Shown piece after piece: positions 7,626 through 15,420 of a stretch of 38,176 nt of DNA; position 1 is the stretch's first letter; every line of letters begins with the position of its first letter. The DNA comes from Draconibacterium sp. (GTDB taxonomy: Bacteria > Bacteroidota > Bacteroidia > Bacteroidales > Prolixibacteraceae). The DNA lies in assembly GCA_027011835.1 (NCBI GenBank), contig JALUZN010000088.1, positions 1-38,176 of the forward strand, read 5' to 3'. The translations under genes were made by a program, and so were the position numbers. Under the pieces are notes generated by a model. That model was given only the letters and a program-made list of their open reading frames with translations. It was not told the origin of the DNA and ran no database searches.

Positions 7626-8780
7626 CTAATCTTCTATTAACAATTTTGTTACTCTCCTTGCTTCTGCATTTGTTTCAATCAAGTCGTCTAAACTTGGTTT
7701 TTCAATAAATGCAATGTTGTTCATCGCTTTTTCGATTGTCTCCGACATTTGTAAAAAACCTATCTTTTTCTTCAGAAAAGCATCTACAACTACCTCGTTA
7801 GCAGCATTTAATATGCATGGTTTATTGCCGCCAAAATCGAGTGCTTCGTAAGCGAGTGCAAGGTTACGAAAAATTTTTGTATTTGGCGGCTCGAAACGCA
7901 ACGTTGGATAATCTAAAAAATTGAACCGCTGATAGTTATTTTTTATACGATATGGAAACCCGATTGCATATTGAATGGGCAGTTTCATATCGGGCAGTCC
8001 GAGCTGTGCTTTCATCGACCCGTCTTCGAACTGAACCAGCGAGTGGACAATTGATTCGGGGTGAACAATTACATCGATTTTCGATGGAGCAAGCCCAAAA
8101 AGCCAGTGTGCTTCAATTACTTCAAATCCTTTGTTCATAAGCGTTGCCGAGTCGATGGTTATTTTGTTTCCCATTTCCCAGTTGGGATGTGCTAACGCAT
8201 CGTTAACCGTTACGTTCCGAAGTTCATTTTCTGTTTTTCCACGAAAGGGGCCTCCCGAGCAGGTGATGTAAATTTTTTCAACAGGGTTCATAAACTCGCC
8301 TGCCAAACATTGAAAAATTGCCGAATGTTCCGAGTCGACCGGAAGAATTTCAACTTTTTTCTCGTGTGCTATTTTTGTTATTATTTCGCCGGCAACCACC
8401 AACGTTTCTTTATTGGCAAGTGCAATGTTTTTGCCTGCTTTTATTGCGTGATATGTGGGAATGAGACCTGAATAGCCCACCATAGCTGTCAGTACCAAAT
8501 CAACACTCTCCATTTGCACTACCTGGTTAATGGCATCGGCGCCGGCATAAACTTTAACGGGCTCGTTGGAAAGTGCATCGGCAACCTGTTTGTATTTTTG
8601 TTTGTTAGCAATTACAACGGCGTTTGGCTGAACCTTTTTTGCCTGCTCGATTAATAAATTTACATTGTTGTTTGCGGTTAAAACCTCAACCTCAAATTTG
8701 TCGGGGTTGTGCGAAATAACGTCGAGCGACTGTGTGCCAATGGACCCCGTTGATCCTAAAATAGCTATTCTTTTTTTCAT
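7626..8780 (-). CDS. dxr: 1-deoxy-D-xylulose 5-phosphate reductoisomerase
   Basis: Catalyses the NADPH-dependent conversion of DXP to MEP, the committed step of non-mevalonate isoprenoid synthesis. The nucleotide-binding motif GSTGSIG is at residues 9-15. ALANKETLV, the metal-binding PVDSEHSAIFQ and the substrate-loop region SGGPFRG are intact. The 384 residues match the family length. It lies 4 bases after the M23 peptidase stop and 9 bases before rseP, so it is an internal gene of the operon. No other MEP-pathway gene is in the window. Confidence 0.96.
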   Translation of the reverse strand: MKKRIAILGSTGSIGTQSLDVISHNPDKFEVEVLTANNNVNLLIEQAKKVQPNAVVIANKQKYKQVADALSNEPVKVYAGADAINQVVQMESVDLVLTAMVGYSGLIPTYHAIKAGKNIALANKETLVVAGEIITKIAHEKKVEILPVDSEHSAIFQCLAGEFMNPVEKIYITCSGGPFRGKTENELRNVTVNDALAHPNWEMGNKITIDSATLMNKGFEVIEAHWLFGLAPSKIDVIVHPESIVHSLVQFEDGSMKAQLGLPDMKLPIQYAIGFPYRIKNNYQRFNFLDYPTLRFEPPNTKIFRNLALAYEALDFGGNKPCILNAANEVVVDAFLKKKIGFLQMSETIEKAMNNIAFIEKPSLDDLIETNAEARRVTKLLIED

Positions 8781-8784
8781 AAAA

Positions 8785-9642
8785 CTAAAAATCGATATAC
8801 TGTTGAGGATTTAATGCCGTGCCGTTATACCAGAGTTCGAAATGCAGGTGTGGCCCGGTAGATAATTTGCCTGTGTTGCCAATTATTGCAATGGCTTCGC
8901 CGGCTTTAACTTTGTCGCCGGTATTTTTCAGCAGCTCGGCATTGTGTTTATAAACCGAAATTAAATTGTTACGGTGTTGAATATAAATTACATAACCGGT
9001 TTCCATTGTCCACCCCGAGAAAATTACCGTACCTTCCAAAACCGCCGAAATTACGGTGTTTGGTTTGCTTACCAAATCGACACCAAAATGGTTTGAGCTT
9101 GAATTAAACTTGTTGGAAACAACTCCTTTAACCGGCACAAAGAAATGAATCTGATTCAGCCCTTCTGTTTTATCTTCTTCGGGTTTTATGGAAAGACTCA
9201 GCTGCTCGGCCAATAACTTATCCTGAAATACAGAGTCGTGATTGTATTTTTTCAGGGTAACATCGTTCGATTTTATTGCGGTATTTAAATTCGAATTATC
9301 TTCAGGAACTTCCCCCTCAACAATGGCTTTAATTCCCTTAAAAAATGCATCTCTTTTGGCCAATTCATTTTCGAGCGAATCAACTTTCAGGGCATTTTCA
9401 ATAAGCATTTGCCGGTATTCGGCTTTTGGATAACCCGGAATGTATTCGCGTAATCCGGTGGTTGCAATTAACAAAATAACCAGTATTACTATAATTGCCG
9501 ACAATAAACTTGTTACGGTAAATACTTTTAACCGCGACAATTTCATACTCCAAACCGATTGGAAAGTTGTGTCGTTATAAATAATTAACCGGTATTTATC
9601 TTTTAGCTTACCAAAAAGCTTTTTTCTCTTTTTTTCTTCCAC
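8785..9642 (-). CDS. Membrane-anchored M23 (LytM-type) peptidase
   Basis: First gene of the envelope operon. A short basic cytoplasmic N-terminus is followed by one membrane helix (about 41-62), a coiled-coil-prone linker (about 75-160) and a C-terminal M23 domain. Zinc ligands are visible as H185-x3-D189 (NHFGVDLV) and H265-L-H267 (GPHLHFE), so the enzyme appears catalytically complete. It probably cleaves peptidoglycan cross-bridges in the periplasm. The start codon is GTG at 9642; the next in-frame Met (residue 33) would remove the basic segment that homologues keep. A TAAATTTG element lies 19 bases upstream. Confidence 0.9.
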   Translation of the reverse strand: MEEKKRKKLFGKLKDKYRLIIYNDTTFQSVWSMKLSRLKVFTVTSLLSAIIVILVILLIATTGLREYIPGYPKAEYRQMLIENALKVDSLENELAKRDAFFKGIKAIVEGEVPEDNSNLNTAIKSNDVTLKKYNHDSVFQDKLLAEQLSLSIKPEEDKTEGLNQIHFFVPVKGVVSNKFNSSSNHFGVDLVSKPNTVISAVLEGTVIFSGWTMETGYVIYIQHRNNLISVYKHNAELLKNTGDKVKAGEAIAIIGNTGKLSTGPHLHFELWYNGTALNPQQYIDF

Positions 9643-9660
9643 ACCTTGCTTTTAAGGCTG

Positions 9661-9668
9661 CAAATTTA
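9661..9668 (-). promoter_or_regulatory. Possible -7 element of the M23-dxr-rseP-tatA operon
   Basis: On the minus strand TAAATTTG matches TAnnTTTG and ends 18 bases before the GTG start, a plausible leader length. No good TTTG is present at the expected distance, so only the -7 box supports the call. Confidence 0.35.
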
Positions 9669-9797
9669 GTAAGAATTGATAAACAACACATTATTTATTT
9701 CTTTTTAACGCTTTTTAAAAGGGGTGCTAAAAGCTAACGAGAACTATTAATACTAAAATTCATTATGAAAGTCATAAATAATAATCGATTGAAAAGT

Positions 9798-9805
9798 TAT
9801 ATTTG
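9798..9805 (+). promoter_or_regulatory. Possible -7 element of the S46 peptidase gene
   Basis: TATATTTG fits TAnnTTTG and ends 24 bases before the ATG at 9830. It contains the TTG that would otherwise give a longer reading, which argues against that longer start. The -33 region is not obvious. Confidence 0.4.
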
Positions 9806-9829
9806 TGCTTCATTAAAAAGAAAATAACT

Positions 9830-11983
9830 ATGAAAAAATTTAATCTATTGCTGCTGCTTTTTGTATTTATTTACGGGTCGGCAGTTGCCGACGAGGGAAT
9901 GTGGCTCCCCTCATTAATTCAGAAATTGAATATTGCCACAATGCAAAAAATGGGTTGCGAATTAAGTGCCGACGACATTTACAGCATAAACCATTCGAGC
10001 ATTAAAGACGCAGTGGTAGCACTCGACCACGGTTCGTGTACTGCCGAACTTATTTCTAAAGACGGGTTATTATTAACCAATCATCATTGTGGTTTTGGCG
10101 AGATTCAAAGCCACTCGAGTGTTGAACACGACTATTTGCGCGATGGGTTTTGGGCAATGTCGAAAGATGAGGAGTTGCCAAACCCACGAAAAACAGTGTC
10201 GTTCTTGATTAGTATTGAGGATGTTACTGCAAAAGTTTTAGCCGAAGTTACCGATAAAATGAGCGAGGAGGAACGGGCAAAAGCTGTTCGGAAAGTCTCG
10301 TCGGAATTGGAGAAAGAAGCAAAAGGCGACACCCATTACGAAACGTATGTTCGTAGTTTTTTCAACTCGAATAAATATTTTCTTTTTGTTGTTGAAACGT
10401 TTAAAGATATTCGTTTGGTTGGAGCACCGCCACAAGCATTAGGAAAATTTGGCGGCGATACCGATAACTGGATGTGGCCCAGGCATACCAACGATTTTTC
10501 GATGTTCCGTGTTTATTGTGGTCCCGACGGAAAACCGGCAACATACTCGAAAGACAATGTTCCTTATCACCCAAAACATTTCTTGCCCATTTCGTTGAAA
10601 GGTGTTGAAGAGGGCGATTTTGCAATGATAATGGGATATCCGGGAAGTACAGACCGTTATGAAACTTCATTTGGAGTAAAAAATACAATGGAAGTTACCA
10701 ATACAATTCGTATTGAAGTTCGCGAACAGCTGTTGAAAATTTGGGGCGATTATATGAAAACAAGCCAGAAAGCTCGTATTCAGTATGCATCGAAATATGC
10801 ACGCAGCTCGAATTATTACAAATACAGCATTGGTCAGAATAAAGGATTGAAAAGATTAAAAGTTGTTGAAAAGAAACAGAACATAGAAAAGAACTTTACC
10901 GACTGGGTAAATGCTGACAATGCAAGAAAAGAGAAATATGGGAATGCATTAAAATATATTGAAGACTCGTATAAAGATCCGAGAAACGATAGAGCAATAA
11001 CATACCTTTCGGAAGCGATGTTGCGCGGGCCTGAAGTTTTTATGTTTGCATATCGCGCCACCGGTTTGGCAGAGTTACTAAAAGAGAAAAACCCGGATAA
11101 AGAGAAAATTGCAAAAACTGCTGAACGAATTAAAAAGAGTCTCGATGGCTTTTATAAAGATTATAATGCCGCCACCGACCAAAAAGTGGTTGGAAAATTA
11201 TTGAAAATTTATGCCGATGAAAATGCGGCTACTTATTATCCCGAATTCTTTAAAACAGTAAATAAAAAATACAAAGGAGATTTCGATAAATATGCCGAAA
11301 AACTGTTTCAAAAATCGATGTTTGTCGATAAAGATAAATTTACTGCATTTTTAAACAAACCGTCGTTAAAGGCACTAAAAAAAGATATGGCATTTGTTGC
11401 TGCAAGCGATATTGTAACAAAATACCGTGAAATTAGAGCTATGCTTGGCGAGGGCGAAAAAGACCTGGCCAAAGGCCGCCGCCTGTTTCTCGCGGGTCTA
11501 ATGGAGATGGATAAAGACAAAATGTTTTATCCGGATGCCAACTCAACTATGCGTTTAACTTACGGAAAAGTTTTAGACTACATACCACGCGACGGTGTTA
11601 AGTATAACTACTTTACAACGGTTAACGGTTACCTCGAGAAAGAGATTCCCGGTGATGCCGAATTCGATGTTCCGGCAAGAATGAAAGAACTTCTTGTGGC
11701 AAAAGACTACGGACAGTATGCCGATAAGGACGGCTCGTTGCACGCTTGTTTTATTACCAACAACGATATTACAGGAGGTAATTCGGGCAGCCCGGTAATG
11801 AATGGCAAAGGAGAATTAATCGGGATAGCTTTCGATGGAAACTGGGAAGCAATGAGTGGAGATATTGCTTTCGAACCCGAATTGCAACGTTGTATTAATG
11901 TCGATATTCGTTTTGTGCTTTGGATGATAGATACTTATGCGGGTGCTACAAACCTTATCGACGAGATGGATATCAGAAAATAA
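9830..11983 (+). CDS. Secreted S46 dipeptidyl-peptidase, DPP7-like
   Basis: A 717-residue serine peptidase of family S46, which releases dipeptides from the N-termini of oligopeptides in the periplasm of amino-acid-using Bacteroidota. A signal peptide covers residues 1-20. The chymotrypsin-like triad is seen as His in TNHHCGFG (84-89), Asp in HTNDFSMFRVY and Ser in GGNSGSP. Eighteen residues after that Ser the sequence reads FDGNWE. The Gly matches DPP7, which prefers hydrophobic P1 residues, whereas DPP11 (acidic P1) has Arg there; specificity is therefore inferred, not shown. The ATG at 9830 is chosen over an in-frame TTG at 9803, which falls inside a promoter-like element and would disrupt the signal peptide. 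Confidence 0.92.
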   Translation: MKKFNLLLLLFVFIYGSAVADEGMWLPSLIQKLNIATMQKMGCELSADDIYSINHSSIKDAVVALDHGSCTAELISKDGLLLTNHHCGFGEIQSHSSVEHDYLRDGFWAMSKDEELPNPRKTVSFLISIEDVTAKVLAEVTDKMSEEERAKAVRKVSSELEKEAKGDTHYETYVRSFFNSNKYFLFVVETFKDIRLVGAPPQALGKFGGDTDNWMWPRHTNDFSMFRVYCGPDGKPATYSKDNVPYHPKHFLPISLKGVEEGDFAMIMGYPGSTDRYETSFGVKNTMEVTNTIRIEVREQLLKIWGDYMKTSQKARIQYASKYARSSNYYKYSIGQNKGLKRLKVVEKKQNIEKNFTDWVNADNARKEKYGNALKYIEDSYKDPRNDRAITYLSEAMLRGPEVFMFAYRATGLAELLKEKNPDKEKIAKTAERIKKSLDGFYKDYNAATDQKVVGKLLKIYADENAATYYPEFFKTVNKKYKGDFDKYAEKLFQKSMFVDKDKFTAFLNKPSLKALKKDMAFVAASDIVTKYREIRAMLGEGEKDLAKGRRLFLAGLMEMDKDKMFYPDANSTMRLTYGKVLDYIPRDGVKYNYFTTVNGYLEKEIPGDAEFDVPARMKELLVAKDYGQYADKDGSLHACFITNNDITGGNSGSPVMNGKGELIGIAFDGNWEAMSGDIAFEPELQRCINVDIRFVLWMIDTYAGATNLIDEMDIRK

Positions 11984-12006
11984 TGGTTTTATTCTGAAAA
12001 AATTTA

Positions 12007-12045
12007 AAGTAACCTCGTCAAAGTGTTGGCGGGGTTACTTATTTT
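12007..12045 (+). terminator. Terminator after the S46 peptidase gene
   Basis: aagtaacc (12007-12014) pairs with ggttactt (12033-12040). The stem extends inward through a T-G wobble and CG/CG to 11 pairs, with a 12-base loop. The downstream T-tract is broken (attttaattcttg), so efficiency is uncertain. Confidence 0.6.
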
Positions 12046-12081
12046 AATTCTTGTTTTATGCTTGCAACTTATTCCTAACAA

Positions 12082-12543
12082 ATGACACGACCAAAAATTA
12101 CAATTTATACCGATGGAGCAGCCCGCGGAAATCCGGGGCCGGGAGGATACGGAATTGTTATGCTTTCGGGTGAGCACCGGAAAGAAATTTCGCAAGGATA
12201 CCGGCACACAACAAATAACCGAATGGAATTGTTGGCCGTAATTGTTGCTCTCGAATCATTAAAAATTGAAGGTTCGGAAGTTACCATTTATACCGACTCG
12301 AAATATGTTGCCGATTCGGTAACAAAAGGGTGGGTTTTTAACTGGGTGAAAAAACGTTTTAAAGGCAAAAAAAATGCCGACCTGTGGATGCGTTTCCTCG
12401 AAATTTACAAAAAACATATCGTAAAATTTGTTTGGGTTAAAGGGCATGCAAACAATCCGTTAAACGAACGTTGCGACGAACTTGCCGTTGAAGCTTCTTT
12501 CGAGCCAAACTTGCCCGAAGACACAGGATACAAGCCTGAATAG
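12082..12543 (+). CDS. rnhA: Ribonuclease HI
   Basis: Degrades the RNA strand of RNA-DNA hybrids. The four carboxylates of the RNase H fold are present: Asp11 (YTDGAARGNPG), Glu49 (NNRMELLA), Asp72 (YTDSKYV) and Asp132 (ERCDELA), plus the catalytic-loop His122 (VKGHA). The basic-protrusion region (WVKKRFKGKKN, 88-98) is kept, as in E. coli RNase HI. At 153 residues it is a complete single-domain enzyme. It is convergent with the TonB-domain gene, 29 bases away. Confidence 0.96.
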   Translation: MTRPKITIYTDGAARGNPGPGGYGIVMLSGEHRKEISQGYRHTTNNRMELLAVIVALESLKIEGSEVTIYTDSKYVADSVTKGWVFNWVKKRFKGKKNADLWMRFLEIYKKHIVKFVWVKGHANNPLNERCDELAVEASFEPNLPEDTGYKPE

Positions 12544-12572
12544 CCGTAATTGCAATCACAAAAAAGAGGGAA

Positions 12573-13448
12573 TTAGTTTATCTCCCAATACAATGTACTC
12601 CCTTTTAATTGCAGATAATCGAAATCGTACCTGTCGTAAATAAAGTTGATTGGGAAGAGTTGCAGGTAATTAACATTTTGCCCGTTTAACATGGCCGGTT
12701 TCCATTCTCCTTTTAATGTTTCAAATGCATTTATTGCTACTTCATCAACACTTTCGGCAAAGCCTTTTACAACTCTTACCCCCGATATTGTGCCATCGGT
12801 ACGAACAACAAAGCCAACCACTATTTTCCCGTTTACATTGTCGCCACTTATTCCGGCCTTTTTAAATGCCTGAACAATATGTTGGTTTAAAATTTCTGTT
12901 CCGGGTTTAAAAAGGGGCACACTATCAACCGAATAGAAAATATTATCGGCATCTTTCTCTCCCGTTGGCAACCAGTTTTTATTCGAAATAAGTTCGTTGT
13001 TTTTATATTGCGAAACCGATTTTATCCGGCCGTTTTTATAAAAGTCGGTTATTTGCCCATCGAAAATTAGTGGAACTTTTGATGTGGAGAAACCGGTTCT
13101 TTTAATTCGCTCCTTTAACCAGTCGGTAAATTTCCACGTTCCGTTTTCCATTTTTTCAAAATGTCGCATAATTCGTCCCGAGAATTCGTCGCCTCTTATT
13201 TTTATCTTTGATATAGTATCCGACAAAACCGTTATTTTCTCGGAGAAAAGAAAATGCCACCCATCGTCATCCAATTTTGAAGTGATAACGGTAATTTTTT
13301 TGAAGATTCCGCGCTTTACCTTTTTTTTAATTACTGCTGTTTCATAATTACAGGTTTTACCATTTACACCAAAATAAAATGTGGTGTCGATTTGGCTAAA
13401 CAGGAGGGTTGGGAAAAGAATAAGAAAAGTAGTTAAAAACGTTTTCAT
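12573..13448 (-). CDS. Secreted protein with TonB C-terminal domain
   Basis: A 291-residue protein with a signal peptide (about 1-18, LFS-Q) and no membrane anchor. The middle part contains a MORN-like DFYKNGRIKSVSQYKNNEL repeat (about 135-153). The C-terminal 90 residues (GKIVVGFVVRTDGTISGVRV through LKGEWKPAMLNGQ) match the TonB C-terminal fold, which in true TonB contacts outer-membrane receptors. Without the usual N-terminal helix it cannot couple to ExbBD by itself, so an adaptor or stand-alone periplasmic role is more likely than classical energy transduction. It begins 18 bases after rnhB and is probably co-transcribed with it. Confidence 0.75.
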   Translation of the reverse strand: MKTFLTTFLILFPTLLFSQIDTTFYFGVNGKTCNYETAVIKKKVKRGIFKKITVITSKLDDDGWHFLFSEKITVLSDTISKIKIRGDEFSGRIMRHFEKMENGTWKFTDWLKERIKRTGFSTSKVPLIFDGQITDFYKNGRIKSVSQYKNNELISNKNWLPTGEKDADNIFYSVDSVPLFKPGTEILNQHIVQAFKKAGISGDNVNGKIVVGFVVRTDGTISGVRVVKGFAESVDEVAINAFETLKGEWKPAMLNGQNVNYLQLFPINFIYDRYDFDYLQLKGSTLYWEIN

Positions 13449-13466
13449 AGGTAACTATTTTATGAA

Positions 13467-14078
13467 TCAGATATCTAATTTTAGTTGCTCGTTAAGCAAT
13501 CTGAATGTCATTCGGTGGTATTTTGTTACACCGTATTTTTTTATTCCTTCGCGGTGTTTTTTTGTTGGGTAGCCCTTGTTTTTATCCCAATCGTAATATG
13601 GAAATTCGTTATGAATTTGTTCCATAAAATCGTCGCGATAGGTTTTTGCCAAAACCGATGCAGCAGCAATAGAGAGGAAACGTCCGTCGCCTTTAATCAT
13701 ACAGGTAAACGGAATATCGGTTTGCGGCCGAAAGCGATTCCCGTCGATGAGCAGATGTTCCGGTTTTATTTTGAGCTTTTTTACAGCGCGGTTCATAGCC
13801 GTAAACGATGCATTTAAAATATTTATTTTATCAATTTCTTCGTTTGTAACTGCTTCTACAGCCCACGCAAGTGCTTCTTTTTCAATAATTGGGCGAAGTT
13901 TGTAGCGCTGTCTCTCGGTCAGTTTTTTCGAGTCGTTTAATAGGTCGTTTTTAAAGTCGGGAGGTAAAATAACTGCTGCCGCATAAACCGGCCCCGCCAA
14001 ACATCCGCGTCCGGCCTCGTCGCAACCGGCCTCAATGGTGTCTTTTTTATGAAAAGGAAGTAGTTGTGTTTTTTTCAT
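13467..14078 (-). CDS. rnhB: Ribonuclease HII
   Basis: Removes ribonucleotides misincorporated in DNA and RNA from hybrids. Catalytic residues are Asp20-Glu21 in AGCDEAGRG, Asp112 in LLIDGN and Asp131 in IKGDGRFLSIAAASVLAKTYRD, where the AAASVLAK helix is also diagnostic. YPTKKHREGIKKYG near the C-terminus is the usual substrate-contacting region. At 203 residues it is full length. It lies less than 2 kb from rnhA, so both RNase H types are encoded in this short stretch. No recognisable promoter was found in the 116 bases upstream. Confidence 0.96.
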   Translation of the reverse strand: MKKTQLLPFHKKDTIEAGCDEAGRGCLAGPVYAAAVILPPDFKNDLLNDSKKLTERQRYKLRPIIEKEALAWAVEAVTNEEIDKINILNASFTAMNRAVKKLKIKPEHLLIDGNRFRPQTDIPFTCMIKGDGRFLSIAAASVLAKTYRDDFMEQIHNEFPYYDWDKNKGYPTKKHREGIKKYGVTKYHRMTFRLLNEQLKLDI

Positions 14079-14194
14079 AAACCGTTATTCTTATTTTTCA
14101 ACACACATTTTTTAATTTTATGCCGATTCTCTTTTCAAAACTTGAAAAATATTCCATTTATTATACAACGTATTGAATAAGGAAAAGAACCAAT

Positions 14195-15319
14195 TTATTG
14201 CAAAGCTCTTTCAATACTCAACCACAGCAGCCGGGCAGTTTCGTCCCAGCTAAATTTATCTTTCTGAATATATCCTTTTGCTATTAAGTCGTTTTGTAAA
14301 TCTGTATTGCCAGCCAATTTCAGCATTGCATTGGTTATCTGGTCTATTTTTAGCGGGTCGGCATATAAAACGGCATTTCCGCCAACTTCGGGAATTGAAG
14401 TAGTATTTGAACAGATAACCGGAATTCCTGCGCTCATCGCTTCAACAATTGGTATTCCGAAACCTTCGAAAAAAGGCACAAAAGTGAGTGCTGTTGCCGC
14501 CCCGAAAATATCGTGCAGGTCGGCCGAAGAAACGCGCCCGGTAAATACCACATCGTTTTTAAAGCGCATATTGTCGTAAACGTTGAAAATATCGCCGGTT
14601 TTGTGCATCTGCCCGCCCACAATTACCAGTTTCATTGTGTTGTCGACTACTGTTTTAAAGGCATCGAAAGCTCTTAAAAGTCCACTTATATTTTTACGTG
14701 GATGCAACGCTCCAACAAACAGAAAATACTCGGAGCCACCGGTGTATTTCGTTCTTACTTCAATTTTATTTTCATTCGAAATAGGTTCAAAAATCTGATT
14801 TATTCCGTCGTAAACTACATCAATTTTGTCGTAATCTACCTTAAACGAACGAGTAATATCCTCTTTCGAATAGAACGAAACCGTTGCAATTCGTTTGGCA
14901 ATTCTTGCAAATTTCGGGAAATACTTGTTGTAGTATTTTGCCTTTAACCACGGTAAATCTTTTGGCCGGTGAACAAAGTTAATATCGTGTATTACTGCAA
15001 GTTGTGGTACTTTTGTGCGAAGCGATAAATAACCGTCGGGAGAGAGAAACAGGTCGGCATTGTATTTTTTTAATACCCGTGGAATTTGGTAGTCGAACCA
15101 CAAATACCACAAAACAGGGTGGCGGGTGGGTGGCCCAATTACAACCGGAGTAATGTTGTCGGAAAAAATATAACTTTTGTCGTATGGCCGGTCGAAGATA
15201 AAAATAAACCGATGCTCGGGATGGTTAATGGTAATCCGTTTCAATGTTTCTAATGTAAACCAACCAATTCCTTCGAGTTTGCCTTTTAATAATAACCGGG
15301 TATTTACCGCTATAATCAT
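14195..15319 (-). CDS. Glycosyltransferase family 4 (GT-B fold)
   Basis: A 374-residue cytoplasmic transferase with an N-terminal acceptor half and a C-terminal donor half. The sequence YFLFVGALHPRKNISGLLRAF marks the start of the nucleotide-sugar domain (in the family, the Arg-Lys pair contacts the donor phosphates). FEGFGIPIVEAMSAG is the E-x7-E motif of retaining GT4 enzymes, followed by PVICSNTTSIPEVGGNAVLY. No membrane helix is seen. It is divergent from a flippase gene 101 bases away, so a role in cell-surface polysaccharide or exopolysaccharide assembly is likely. Donor and acceptor cannot be deduced. Confidence 0.88.
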   Translation of the reverse strand: MIIAVNTRLLLKGKLEGIGWFTLETLKRITINHPEHRFIFIFDRPYDKSYIFSDNITPVVIGPPTRHPVLWYLWFDYQIPRVLKKYNADLFLSPDGYLSLRTKVPQLAVIHDINFVHRPKDLPWLKAKYYNKYFPKFARIAKRIATVSFYSKEDITRSFKVDYDKIDVVYDGINQIFEPISNENKIEVRTKYTGGSEYFLFVGALHPRKNISGLLRAFDAFKTVVDNTMKLVIVGGQMHKTGDIFNVYDNMRFKNDVVFTGRVSSADLHDIFGAATALTFVPFFEGFGIPIVEAMSAGIPVICSNTTSIPEVGGNAVLYADPLKIDQITNAMLKLAGNTDLQNDLIAKGYIQKDKFSWDETARLLWLSIERALQ

Positions 15320-15420
15320 AAAGTTTACTGTTCAATTTGTGGTAAATGTACAAAGTCTGAGCAAATATTTGCTACTTTTATCCGGTCAAATTAAACGAGT
15401 AACTTTTCAATATTTTAATT

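Noticed and set aside
9803..9829. Longer start (TTG at 9803) for the S46 peptidase
   Set aside because: The TTG is part of TATATTTG, a promoter-like box, and the extra nine residues would precede a good signal peptide that starts at the ATG at 9830.
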